From positions 17,920 through 81,919 of the forward strand of contig NZ_SPGF01000003.1 in assembly GCF_005844455.1 (NCBI RefSeq): DNA of 64,000 nt, read 5' to 3'. Under the pieces are notes generated by a model, which made no database searches, had not been told where the DNA came from, and saw only the letters and a list, made by a program, of their open reading frames with translations. Shown in pieces: positions 25,139-34,400 of the stretch; within the stretch, counting starts at the first letter, position 1; every line of letters begins with the position of its first letter. The DNA comes from Streptococcus mitis (GTDB lineage Bacteria > Bacillota > Bacilli > Lactobacillales > Streptococcaceae). Made by a program: the position numbers and the translations under genes.

Positions 25139-26533
25139 TTATTTATTGATTTTTTTCCCTGCAAAACGTTGTTTGTCTCTCTGTTTTCGGCCCTTCCAAG
25201 AAGCATTTACAATCGTTCCTAAACTTCTTGGAGCTTGATCGATCTTTTTGCGTACTTTTGCACTGCTCATTCCTTCTGAGTGGTATTTTTCATATTCATT
25301 TCTCCAATTACCAAAAAATAAATCTCGGAGTTCTTGATTGTAAGACAACAAAATAAGATAGGACATAGCATCTGCATGATTTAATGACCAATACATTCCT
25401 CTATTTTTCATCCGATAACTGATTTTCCGATGCTGGCTTTCCATAATTCCTAAACTTGCTGTTTCTAGATTCCTCTGCTCAGGAGGTTGCGTATATTTAA
25501 AATTACCAAGAATTCTATTCTTAAAAACCTTAAAAGTATCAATCTTCTTTTCGTTCTGATTAAGCAGGACGAATGATTCTAATGTATCAATAGCTGTTTT
25601 CAATTTCTGCTTGCAGTGGCTATCTATGGCTTTCATAAATTGATCTAGTAACTCTTCGGAATACGGTTTGACCAACTTTTTTATTTCTTTGTTTAGATGG
25701 TACCTATCCCAAAAATGTTGATGGTGCTTAATTCCTAGATCTTTTGATATCTCTTTAAATAAACGTGGAGTATATCCGTGCCCCATATCTGAATTAGTCA
25801 CAAGTAGAGTATCTGACGTAATTTTAAAATGATTATAAATATAATCTACTACTCTTTTCCTTGCTATTCGATTATTGGGAGACACAATTTCCACCTTATC
25901 TTTTAAAATTTTCCTATTTCCATACTCCTCCGTTCCGGTATGAATGACAAAATGAGATAATTCTTTATTCTGTTGTTCTTTTTCTCTTCCACTGACCTTT
26001 ATCCAAACACCATCTCCTTCAAGATAAATGACAGGTGCCTCAATTTTCTTGACAACTACCTCATCACTATAGTAACGATAATCTTCTTTTTCATTTAACA
26101 ACTGACTTGCTAGTTTAATTGCTTTTAACACTGTGTCTTTAGTAATATAAACCTGGTACATCAGTTCAATAACTTCCACAACTTTTCGATAAGGTAACAT
26201 TGTAGCTAGTTTGGTGATCTGATACAGCAATTCTTTCGAATAGGCAATACGTTTCTCCAGACCTAACTTTTCATCTACTGGAATCCTACATTTCCCATTC
26301 TTATACCAGCGCCTTCTTGAAAAAGTTACCTGGCCAAACGTAAATGTAACGGTTCTCTCAGCATAGTTTACAAATTTGTAACCTCTAGCTCTCATTATGG
26401 GAGCAATATAGTTGTCATAGTCACTTACAAATTTATGAAATCCTTGTAGATTTTTCTCTTTAAATTTCTCTACAAATTCTCTTTCATCAATAATTTTTGT
26501 ATCCAAAATAAAAACACTCCCAACTAAAATCAT
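25139..26533 (-). CDS. tnpA: ISLre2/UPF0236-family DDE transposase of the ICE
   Basis: 464 residues. The N-terminal region has a cluster ending in TFTFGQVTFSRRRWYKNGK, typical of UPF0236. The catalytic core has the first Asp in YLEGDGVWIKVSG near 172, the second in VTNSDMGHGYTP near 246, and a C-terminal Glu in GIMESQHRKISYRMKNRGMYW near 366. This family comprises ISLre2-type IS transposases and the TnGBS integrases. It lies at the element's left edge with its stop codon within about 20 bp of the end, as in TnGBS. Excision and integration of the ICE are therefore probably transposase-driven, with no tyrosine or serine recombinase in the window. The catalytic residues are inferred from position in the family. 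Confidence 0.88.
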   Translation of the reverse strand: MILVGSVFILDTKIIDEREFVEKFKEKNLQGFHKFVSDYDNYIAPIMRARGYKFVNYAERTVTFTFGQVTFSRRRWYKNGKCRIPVDEKLGLEKRIAYSKELLYQITKLATMLPYRKVVEVIELMYQVYITKDTVLKAIKLASQLLNEKEDYRYYSDEVVVKKIEAPVIYLEGDGVWIKVSGREKEQQNKELSHFVIHTGTEEYGNRKILKDKVEIVSPNNRIARKRVVDYIYNHFKITSDTLLVTNSDMGHGYTPRLFKEISKDLGIKHHQHFWDRYHLNKEIKKLVKPYSEELLDQFMKAIDSHCKQKLKTAIDTLESFVLLNQNEKKIDTFKVFKNRILGNFKYTQPPEQRNLETASLGIMESQHRKISYRMKNRGMYWSLNHADAMSYLILLSYNQELRDLFFGNWRNEYEKYHSEGMSSAKVRKKIDQAPRSLGTIVNASWKGRKQRDKQRFAGKKINK

Positions 26534-26591
26534 AATAAAAAAGTATAAAGATTTTAGTTCGAGAGTTCAAATGTTTTTTGTCAGCAAAGAT

Positions 26592-26618
26592 AAAAGCCTG
26601 GTATTAAACCAGACTTTA
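26592..26618 (-). terminator. Terminator after fic
   Basis: On the minus strand AAGTCTGGT-TTAAT-ACCAGGCTTTT followed by ATCTTT. It separates the fic/par genes from tnpA. The rest of 26534-26743 shows no gene; the tnpA promoter must lie here. Confidence 0.6.
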
Positions 26619-26705
26619 GGTAGTTAACAGTAGTATCATCTCATAACTAATATGACTCATTTACAACAAAAGCAGTAAGTTAAAATCAATGCAAAGTGTG
26701 ATTAT

Positions 26706-26753
26706 AATTATATTTACAATTACATTTATAGTTATATTTGTATTTATAAATAT
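26706..26753. repeat. 12-bp repeat block A, downstream of fic
   Basis: Four 12-bp units in tandem: AATTATATTTAC, AATTACATTTAT, AGTTATATTTGT and a diverged ATTTATAAATAT. It overlaps the fic stop codon region. Similar blocks flank the other partition genes. Confidence 0.7.
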
Positions 26754-27607
26754 AAACCTGTTTCTTCTCTGAATTGGTTTTTTTGATGATGATTTTCTTC
26801 TGCCTTTTGCTTAAACTGTTGCAATTTTGTTGAGAATTTATCTGACTTTTTTATGAAGTCCCCCTCTTTCTCATCATTGATAGCTCCTTCAAATCCTTTA
26901 TTTTTAAGATAATTTATATAAAAAAGTTGCTCCGATTGGAAATAATCAAATAATAGCTGTCTGTTATCATGAACCTGAAATGCTTCAAGCGCTGAATAAT
27001 AAATTGCCTTATTAATATCATCCACAATAAAGGGGGTAATCCCTTCTTTTAAGCATTGTTTATACAAAAGCAATCGACCTATTCGACCATTGCCATCTGC
27101 GAAAGGATGAATCCTTTCAAATTGTGCATGAAATCTTGTTAAGTAATTCAAATCTTTCTGCTGTTTTAAGTTATAGCCAATTATCAATGAAAGCATCTCA
27201 TCTTCAGTCTGTTCAACAGAAGCTGTCGCAATTTTTCCTACCTCATTTTGCAACACTTTATAACGACCAACTGGAGCTATCGGATTATACTCAGAACTGG
27301 TGCCACTTTTTAGAATACGATGCAGGGTTTTAATGTAGTCTTCTGTCAGTGGCTCATTAACGGTATCTAAGATATAATCAAAACATTTAAAATGATTATT
27401 CATTTCTACCAAATCATCAATTTTGATTCCTTTTGCATCAATATTTGCGATAGTCTTTGTCTCATAAATTAAGCTAGTCTGCTCTTCTGTCAGACGACTT
27501 CCTTCAATTCGGTTAGAATTATAAGCAAAGCGTTTCTGTGTGATATCATAAATACCACCATGTACTTTTCCTTCTCTCTCTGCTAAGAGCCTTGTAATTA
27601 AATCCAT
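26744..27607 (-). CDS. Fic-domain protein (AMPylase type)
   Basis: Fic enzymes transfer AMP or other nucleotide parts to target proteins. The 287-residue protein has a complete catalytic motif HPFADGNGRIGR at 167-178. It also carries an N-terminal class II inhibitory motif SNRIEG at 31-36, whose Glu35 would block ATP until relieved, so activity is self-restrained. The C-terminal 60 residues are charged and partly coiled. It is cytosolic. AGGAGAA precedes the ATG. It lies in the partition region of the ICE between two 12-bp repeat blocks, so it may be controlled by the same DNA-binding protein. Target unknown; stabilisation or host-control roles are inference. Confidence 0.88.
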   Translation of the reverse strand: MDLITRLLAEREGKVHGGIYDITQKRFAYNSNRIEGSRLTEEQTSLIYETKTIANIDAKGIKIDDLVEMNNHFKCFDYILDTVNEPLTEDYIKTLHRILKSGTSSEYNPIAPVGRYKVLQNEVGKIATASVEQTEDEMLSLIIGYNLKQQKDLNYLTRFHAQFERIHPFADGNGRIGRLLLYKQCLKEGITPFIVDDINKAIYYSALEAFQVHDNRQLLFDYFQSEQLFYINYLKNKGFEGAINDEKEGDFIKKSDKFSTKLQQFKQKAEENHHQKNQFREETGLYL

Positions 27608-27633
27608 TATTTCTCCTTGTAGTAAGCAGTTGT

Positions 27634-27681
27634 AGTTATGGATATATTTATAGTTATAAACATATTTACAATTATAGTTTC
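27634..27681. repeat. 12-bp repeat block B, upstream of fic
   Basis: 48 bp of AT-rich units: AGTTATGGATAT, ATTTATAGTTAT, AAACATATTTAC and AATTATAGTTTC. They share the A(A/G)TTAT and ATATTTA core of the other blocks. It lies between fic and the small partner gene. Confidence 0.6.
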
Positions 27682-27896
27682 TCGATTAATTTATCAAGAT
27701 AATCTGATGCAGACTTTGCACCAGCTGCTTTTGCAACTTGATCTAACTTTTTCCGATTACTTGGCTTCAAAGTAAACTGGAATTGCTTTTTGCGTTCAAA
27801 ACTTTCAAAGCTATCTATATCCGGAAGCTGTTCAGGTTGATGAGTTGCTTCAATAATCTGTGAAATTTCTTTTTCTTTCGGTGTAAATGCCATCAT
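27672..27896 (-). CDS. Small ParA partner, putative ribbon-helix-helix DNA-binding protein
   Basis: 74 residues. After a flexible N-terminus comes a short basic beta strand and two helices (KKQFQFTLKPSNRKKLDQVA, then SASDYLDKLIEKL). This pattern fits small ribbon-helix-helix ParB/ParG-type proteins. The gene is directly downstream of parA (49 bp) and flanked by 12-bp repeat blocks that would serve as its binding sites and the centromere. AGGAGATT precedes the ATG. No sequence family is recognised with certainty. Confidence 0.6.
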   Translation of the reverse strand: MMAFTPKEKEISQIIEATHQPEQLPDIDSFESFERKKQFQFTLKPSNRKKLDQVAKAAGAKSASDYLDKLIEKL

Positions 27897-27907
27897 AATC
27901 TCCTTCT

Positions 27908-27955
27908 AATTATATTTATAACCGTATTTATGTTTACAAATATAATTATATTGTA
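27908..27955. repeat. 12-bp repeat block C, between parA and its partner
   Basis: Four tandem 12-bp units: AATTATATTTAT, AACCGTATTTAT, GTTTACAAATAT and AATTATATTGTA. The block overlaps the parA stop codon and the ribosome site region of the partner gene. Confidence 0.7.
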
Positions 27956-28752
27956 GCATAAATTCTTGAAAAAGTCTCCTCTAGCTCCATAAAAAACTTT
28001 TTATGTTTTTGATAAAGATCAGGATTCTCCTTCATATCTGCAATAGAGACCTTATCAATCGTGGAATGATTGAATAGCTCTTTTGCTGGTACAATCCCTA
28101 GAAGGTTGTCTGTTCCCTTTTCTTTGGATTCAAGTCCAAGTGCTTCCAATAATTCTCTTGATGATCCATAGTTTGGTCGAATCATATTTGCTAGAAAATA
28201 TAACTCAGCAGTAATGTAGGACTCTCTGGTACGATAATCGATTACATCCTTTCTGAACGCTTCTAACCGAGTTGATAGATTGAATTTAGCATTATAACCA
28301 AATTCTGAAGGAGTCAAGGGACTAATAATAGCATGACTGACCGCAACAGCATTTTTTGTAGCTGTCGCAAAGTCCGGTCTACAATCAATCAAGATATAGT
28401 CAAACTGACCCAACTTCTTCTTTTCGTAGTTATCCTCTAGCCAAAGATAAAGGAGCATATTTTTCTTATCGCTGTTCTCTAGATCTCGTTCCACCGAGTC
28501 AAGTTGAACCGAACCTGGGATTAGACTGATATTTTCCTTAACTTGCTTAATATCCACGTCGCCTCCTTTGAAGGCATTCGCAATCGTATTCTGACTTTCG
28601 TAAATATTGTAGCACTGAGTCAAATTACATTGATGGTCTAAATCTATAAAGAGAACCTTATGCCCTTTCCTAGCCAACCATTCTCCATAATTAAATGTCA
28701 AAGTTGTTTTTCCAACACCGCCTTTAATAGCAGCAAATGTGATAATCTTCAT
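27946..28752 (-). CDS. parA: ParA-family partition ATPase
   Basis: 268 residues with the deviant Walker A KGGVGKTT at 10-17, the Asp switch in LFIDLDHQCNL near 38, and Walker B YILIDCRPD near 122. ParA ATPases move DNA over the nucleoid with a centromere-binding partner. There is no N-terminal DNA-binding extension, so it is a short ParA that relies on its partner. The presence of partition genes in an ICE fits the plasmid-like replicating phase of TnGBS elements. Confidence 0.92.
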   Translation of the reverse strand: MKIITFAAIKGGVGKTTLTFNYGEWLARKGHKVLFIDLDHQCNLTQCYNIYESQNTIANAFKGGDVDIKQVKENISLIPGSVQLDSVERDLENSDKKNMLLYLWLEDNYEKKKLGQFDYILIDCRPDFATATKNAVAVSHAIISPLTPSEFGYNAKFNLSTRLEAFRKDVIDYRTRESYITAELYFLANMIRPNYGSSRELLEALGLESKEKGTDNLLGIVPAKELFNHSTIDKVSIADMKENPDLYQKHKKFFMELEETFSRIYATI

Positions 28753-28795
28753 TCTATTTCTCCATCCTTTTTCTATATTTCTATTATACCATTAT

Positions 28796-28843
28796 AATTA
28801 TATTTGTCAACATGTTTATAGTTATATTTATAATTATTTTTTT
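28796..28843. repeat. 12-bp repeat block D, upstream of parA
   Basis: Four tandem 12-bp units: AATTATATTTGT, CAACATGTTTAT, AGTTATATTTAT and AATTATTTTTTT. It lies just after the relaxase stop and upstream of parA, so it is the likely parA operator and part of the centromere. A TATAAT-like box sits beside it. Confidence 0.7.
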
Positions 28844-30518
28844 ACAATGAAGTTTCTCTATCCTTACGCTGCTCCACATTTTTCTCAATGTCTTGATGTA
28901 GCTTATAATCTTTTGTAATTGCTTCTACTCGTTGATACAAAGCCTGGCGCTCAAAGGTCGCCTCTTTAACAAGTTTATCAATCTCAGCTTTGCGAGTGCT
29001 AGGATCTACTCTTAAATCTTTCAGAATAGAAACAGCTAGTTTCACTTCCTGAGGATCGCTTGATTCCAATGCAAGAAATGCAGACTGAATTTTATTAAGC
29101 TCACCCAAGCGTTGATCTAATTTATCAAGCAGGTTATATACTTCTTCTAGTTCCTCTTCAAAACGATTTAACAATTCATCAAATTGTTGTCCTTCTGTCA
29201 CTCCATGAGCAGATAGATAATTATATTCACGAACAAGCTGATCCAAACTGGAGATTTTCGGATTTTTCCGGACAATCATTTCTCCATTATCATACGACAA
29301 CTGAGAAGCGACTGTTTCTCCCTTCATGTAACGATTCTTATCAGCGTGTTCAGGATTAACAAAATAGTAGAAGTCATTTTTTCTGATAAAAATTTCATAA
29401 GAGCCATCTTCTGCTTTTTCAATCTGATGAGCTGGAATAAGAATTGTTCCCTTATTTCTAATCCCAAATTCCATTTCAAGATAGATCCCATTTTTTGTTT
29501 CTTCCATCACCTGCCATTCTTCAACTGTGATTCTCATTTCAAAATCATCTTCTCGTTCCGCAACCATTTTTTCATATTCAGATTTAATTTCATCGACAGA
29601 GAAAGTCACCTCATTAGCAACCACTCTCTCAGAAATTTTCTCTAAAGAATAATTTCCTTTTTTTGACAAAGTGCGATCCCTAACATTTCGTGTTTGATCT
29701 CGATCAGTCAGACGATATTTTATTTCCTTCCCTGAAGTATCAACAACAAGATCTAAAGCTTTGGCCTTAGATTTAAAATCTTCTAAGGAGCTTGAATGTT
29801 TTAAAAGGAAATCTAAACGAGATTTAATTTCATAACGAAATGAATTTTTCTTTCGGTAAGCATGATAGGTTTTTCGATTAGTCCATAATCTCTCTTTAAG
29901 AATTTTAGCTCCAGCTAAATCCGCATACTTATCTGAAATATTCTCTAAACTTTTTTTCGTTCCTTTCTGCCAACGAAACTTTTTTAATGTAACAGAATTA
30001 GTGGAATTGAAAATGATGTGATTGTGAATGTGCCCCTTATCCATGTGAGTCGCTATGACAAATTCATGTTGTCCACCAGTTAATTCTAAAATTGTTTTTC
30101 GACCAATTTCATGAATTTCTTGTGGAGTCAAGTCATCTTCAGGAGAAAATGATTGGATGATGTGGTGAGCTAAAACCCGATTCGGATTGTGAATGTCAGA
30201 TCGTTCTTTTGTCCCTGCTCGTTGAGCAGCGTTCTTTTTTGTCAAAAGAAATTCTTCTGTCGCTGTACTAGCGTCTGTAATTCCATAAGTAGATACCAGT
30301 TGCTTGACTACTCGGCCATCTTTAACCACTGCTGGAAATTCAAACTGTTCATCTTGTTCTAAGAAACTCGTTTTAGTTGGATTCTCGATATAGCGTAAAG
30401 CATTATTTAAACTTTTTGTATCAGTCAGCTCGACCGTCTTTGCTTCATCCTCAATATATTTTGTAGATCGTCCTAAAGAAGCTACACCCTTTATTTGAAG
30501 AACCTTTGTTACAACCAT
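28842..30518 (-). CDS. MOBP-type conjugative relaxase
   Basis: The relaxase nicks oriT and pilots the single strand to the recipient. The 558-residue protein has the relaxase domain in its first ~250 residues: motif III HMDKGHIHNHI with His158, His163, His165 and His167 coordinating the metal, and an upstream HHIIQSFSPEDD at about 118-129. The catalytic tyrosine is probably in the N-terminal 85 residues (Tyr21, Tyr43 and Tyr79 are candidates). The C-terminal half is charged and contains coiled coils (about 430-550). It overlaps mobC by 10 bp. Confidence 0.9.
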   Translation of the reverse strand: MVVTKVLQIKGVASLGRSTKYIEDEAKTVELTDTKSLNNALRYIENPTKTSFLEQDEQFEFPAVVKDGRVVKQLVSTYGITDASTATEEFLLTKKNAAQRAGTKERSDIHNPNRVLAHHIIQSFSPEDDLTPQEIHEIGRKTILELTGGQHEFVIATHMDKGHIHNHIIFNSTNSVTLKKFRWQKGTKKSLENISDKYADLAGAKILKERLWTNRKTYHAYRKKNSFRYEIKSRLDFLLKHSSSLEDFKSKAKALDLVVDTSGKEIKYRLTDRDQTRNVRDRTLSKKGNYSLEKISERVVANEVTFSVDEIKSEYEKMVAEREDDFEMRITVEEWQVMEETKNGIYLEMEFGIRNKGTILIPAHQIEKAEDGSYEIFIRKNDFYYFVNPEHADKNRYMKGETVASQLSYDNGEMIVRKNPKISSLDQLVREYNYLSAHGVTEGQQFDELLNRFEEELEEVYNLLDKLDQRLGELNKIQSAFLALESSDPQEVKLAVSILKDLRVDPSTRKAEIDKLVKEATFERQALYQRVEAITKDYKLHQDIEKNVEQRKDRETSL

Positions 30519-30877
30519 CGCTCTTGTTCCTTTGTTTGATTTTCCTGTTTTTGGATAAATTGGCTGACTGTATCTTTCAAATGTTTCTGCAATTCAAGAA
30601 TCTGACTCAATTCATTTAGACTAGCCTGATTATCTTCGTTTACTTTTTTTGCGACCTGATTAATATTGACCCCTATCCGATTTATTTCCTTACGTAACTC
30701 TTTCAATTCTTCAAATTTTAAAATATTGACTTCTCCCATAATCAATAGGATTCGGGCAAAGGTATTAAAATTTGGCATTCCAGATTCTGCAACCTTTGTT
30801 GAAATAAACCGTGCCTCTTCTTCCGTCAAACGAATTTTTTTCTGAATCATTCGTTTTCGTTTTTCTATATTTTTCAA
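30509..30877 (-). CDS. mobC: MobC-family relaxosome accessory protein
   Basis: 122 residues with an N-terminal basic region and a helix-rich MobC core (IRLTEEEARFISTKVAESGM, then NRIGVNINQVAKKVNED). The INQVAKKVN motif is diagnostic for plasmid mobilisation MobC proteins. MobC binds oriT near the nick and helps the relaxase melt DNA. It starts just downstream of the palindrome-rich oriT candidate and overlaps the relaxase start. Confidence 0.9.
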   Translation of the reverse strand: MKNIEKRKRMIQKKIRLTEEEARFISTKVAESGMPNFNTFARILLIMGEVNILKFEELKELRKEINRIGVNINQVAKKVNEDNQASLNELSQILELQKHLKDTVSQFIQKQENQTKEQERWL

Positions 30878-30936
30878 AAAATCTTCACCTCTCTTCTGCT
30901 ATTTTCTCTTGAGGGTCTCAGCCCCCTTTTCTTCTG

Positions 30937-31067
30937 GCAAGCATAGCACTTGGGTACCCAAATGCTGTTTTTAAAAAGGTCAAAGTTAGTCAGGGTGTCA
31001 CCCCTGACTATTCTTGACTTTTTAAATTTTTGGGGAAATCCCCAATCCCCTAATCCCTGCAAGCAGG
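30937..31067. other. Candidate origin of transfer (oriT)
   Basis: The 220-bp gap between mobC and the 102-residue protein gene is packed with inverted repeats. There is a 22-bp near-perfect palindrome AGCACTTGGG-TA-CCCAAATGCT (30945-30966) beside GGCAAGCAT (30937-30944). There is a 9-bp repeat TAGTCAGGG / CCCTGACTA (30987-31010). TTGGGG-AAAT-CCCCAA (31030-31045) and CCTGC-AA-GCAGG (31056-31067) follow. Placement directly ahead of mobC-relaxase is typical for oriT. The nick may lie in the ATGCTTGCC stretch on the minus strand, but that is inference. Confidence 0.65.
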
Positions 31068-31098
31068 AATCTTGTTCTATCACGAGGGAAAAGTTTGA

Positions 31099-31407
31099 CT
31101 AAACTTTTAAGTCTTCCAGTAGAAGCTCCATTGTATCAACCATCTCCGTTTTAAGGATTTCGTCTTTTAGTTGCTCAAATCGTTCATCACTCATTCCCTC
31201 AATTTCTTTAAGTGCAACGGGATACATTTCTACTTCTTCTAACTCATAGTTTGTTTTTACTCGCATATCTCTACGAAGAATATAGAGGCATTCTTTACGT
31301 GAAATGTGCTGGTTGACTTCATTCACTTTTGGCGAATCTGTAGTTTCATCTATAAAAAATATCTCCATTAAAAGATTAAAAGTTTCTTGTTTTAGATGTT
31401 CAATCAT
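31099..31407 (-). CDS. Hypothetical ICE protein, 102 residues
   Basis: An acidic, helix-rich cytosolic protein (MIEHLKQETFNLLMEIFFID start, EDLKV end). It follows the 1756-residue gene by 48 bp and precedes the oriT candidate. No family recognised and no motif seen. Confidence 0.6.
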   Translation of the reverse strand: MIEHLKQETFNLLMEIFFIDETTDSPKVNEVNQHISRKECLYILRRDMRVKTNYELEEVEMYPVALKEIEGMSDERFEQLKDEILKTEMVDTMELLLEDLKV

Positions 31408-31455
31408 CTTCTGTTTCTCCTTTTTTGTTTTTCTTCCTACGGACTAATGCCTCCA

Positions 31456-34400
31456 TTATTGAGGGCTGCTCAGGGACTTTTTTTCTTCCACCTGCTTTAC
31501 AGCCTCCGCCTTTTGATTCCCCAACTGCTCAGATTTTTCTTTTGCCTGTTGGAGTTTAGCAGCAAACTTATCTTTCGTCACAGTTTTATTTTTCACTAAT
31601 TCTAACTTAGCATCCATCCGATCAATCAAACTTTTTGCTTCCTTCTGAACAACCTGCAGTTGTTCTACCATATCTTCAAAACCATTTTTATCTTTTGCCC
31701 AAATAGCCAAATATCCAAAACTGTAGCTACTCGTATCGAAACCAAAATGATTAGCCACGACATAAGCGACACTTTCAGCTTGTAATTCTTGCTTACGATA
31801 TTGGTCGTCCCCATATTGGGCATTGCTTCCTCTATGTAAATCTGCATAAGCCATTTCATGAAAAATGGTTTTTAAAATCTGTTCTTGACCCTTTAATCCT
31901 TTTGAAATAACAATTCGATTTTCATCTGGAGAATAATAACCATTTGCGCTCTCTATTTTAATTTCTTCAAAACTAATAGGAACCTGATTATCCATTGAAA
32001 CAGCTTTGGCTGCTCGGTACAAATCTTCATAATCTTTAACAGAACCAGTCAATTCATTAATTGCTTTTGGCAATTCTTTTCCTTCTGTTTGAGATATATC
32101 AAAGACATTCCCTAACTTGAATCGAGTAACTGTGACTTCCTTCTCTTCCATTTCATTCTCAGATGGAGAAAAACTCAACTCATTTTGATTAGCAGAAATC
32201 TTAGTTTTCACTTGATACGGAACCCAGATTTTCAGAGCTTTAGAACCCTTTTTAACTGTTCTGTCAAAATCTGTTTTCCATTTATTAAAACTTGCAACAC
32301 GGGAAACATTAGGATTTTGCATCTTCAGCAAATGAATATTGTTGAGTGAGTAGTTATGAAATTTACTCATCGTATCCAAGAAAGATTTAAACTGTTCTGA
32401 ATCCAAATAGTTCTTCATTCCCTCCTTCAAGTGTTCAGCTAAAGCTTTTGTATCTTTATTTGAAACCAACTGGGAAATGGTTTGTTCTGAATTTTTAGTA
32501 GCAACTGCTTCGGTAATAATAGCTCCTGCAGCCACTTCAGCATCTGTTCTTCTTTCTCGATCTTCCTGCTTTTTATGAAGGTTAGAAGCAGCATTGTATG
32601 GATCTGTTCCTTGCAACATCTCATCGGAGTTGGAAATACCATCACCATCCAAATCACGATCCCTCTCATCTTTTCGGTTATACTGATAAATTTTTTCGTA
32701 TGGATTATCTGGTGTATTTTGCAAATTTTTGACTTGTGATTTCTCAAATTCTTCTCGAACTGTGGCAATCGTTTGTTCAACTTTTTCTGATAAACTTTTG
32801 ATTTCTTTTTGCCATTTTTCTACAAGAGCTACTTGTTCCATAGGTGAGTCCTTGACTCCCAACTTCTCAAACCAAGCAGATAGATTTTCGACCTCAACAC
32901 TATCCATTCCATCAAAAGAGATAAATCCAAGACGAGCATCATGACTACTATCTGTAAATCCAATTGGACTATTTTCCAAATCTCCAAATGGGAGTTGGGA
33001 TAGAAGTTGATCTGCGTAAAGAGTATCTTCTAAAGCGTAACTGAACTGAGAAATATCTAACTCACTCGCCAATCTCTCCAGATGATACGGAGTGAATATG
33101 GCCCCATCTATCTTCATCAATTCTGGGTACTCTCTCATTTCTCGTGTTCCAAGTCTTTCTTTGTGAGCAATGGGGTTAATCTCCTCACCGATATTGTAAC
33201 GGATGCTATCCTGAATCAGTTCACCATCAGGAGCGTAGATACTAAACTGGATCTTAGTTGGAGAGATGTAGGCTTCTGGATGACCACCAGTCACTTGTTT
33301 TAGCCCTTCCTGATATAGCTGATAGAAGCTCTGATTGGCCTTGTAAAGCTCTCTAGCAAAATCTTGATAAGGTATCAGCTCAGTTTCTTTAAAGGGCAAT
33401 CTAGGCCCATCTGGGCGCTCCTCAGACCATTGAAGGCGTACATGATAGTTCTCCTTATAGATATAATCTTGTTTCCATTCTTTATAAAAATCTGAATTTG
33501 TATCTAGGAGATGATCTTCTCCAGCTGCAGCAACAATCTGATCAAATTTATCATTGTGTTGCTTCGCATAGTCAAGATACTGATTCCAGGCTTTATGAAA
33601 TTTTTTTGGAGTTTTTGAGATGTCACCTGGCACACCTAAATTATAGACAGTATCTAAGACTTGAGTAAAGGTAGCTGAATCAAGTAGGGGGCTATTCAGT
33701 GTGTTAGAAGGAGTTAATTGTTCAATTTCTTTAGAAACTTCTTCAAACTGCTTATTCTTCAAGACTGACAGCATTTCTGCACCTTTGTCTTTAACATACT
33801 CCTCATTGATTGAAAGTTGCTCAATGTGTCCATCTCTTTCTCTATAAACACCGAGAATGATCTTTTCATCCAATAATTTAACATTAGTTCCAAGCTCTCC
33901 CTTGAGTTTCATAAGAGAGGCTGGAATTTTTTCATCTCCAATATCTTTAAACAGTAGTAAGAAATCTTCATCTTTTGCTTTAATAGCTTCACTCATATTG
34001 AGATTGTGAAGCTTTTCAACACTACTCAAATCATCTAGAACAAAAGAATGTGGATCTAAAATATCACGCAACATAGGAAGAACCTGCAATTTATCCTTAA
34101 TTGCATTACTAATCAACATACCGTCATAATGCCCCTGACCATTTGCAATATCATCTAGGAAATTTGCTGCTCCCTTTCTCTCTTCAAAAGGTCTGATTCC
34201 TGAAAGATGGATAAAATTATCCTTTTGAAAAGTCACCTGAAGCACATTCTCCTCTCCATGATCCGCATAAACAAAGCTGATCTTACTGTCAGCCAGTTCA
34301 TTTAAATACCAGGACGCTGTACTTTGGATAGACGGTGCATATTGATTTAATCGTCTTAAATCCGCTGGTGTAATCGGATGATAATTCGCTGTTCTCCGTT

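Noticed and set aside
25139..26533. Transposase as an independent IS inserted beside the ICE
   Set aside because: No pair of terminal repeats around the gene alone was seen. Its position at the edge, with no other recombinase in the block, matches TnGBS organisation.
30874..31083. 69-codon minus-strand frame ahead of mobC
   Set aside because: It is made of the palindromes of the oriT candidate, has no ribosome site, and its sequence is unlike a protein.
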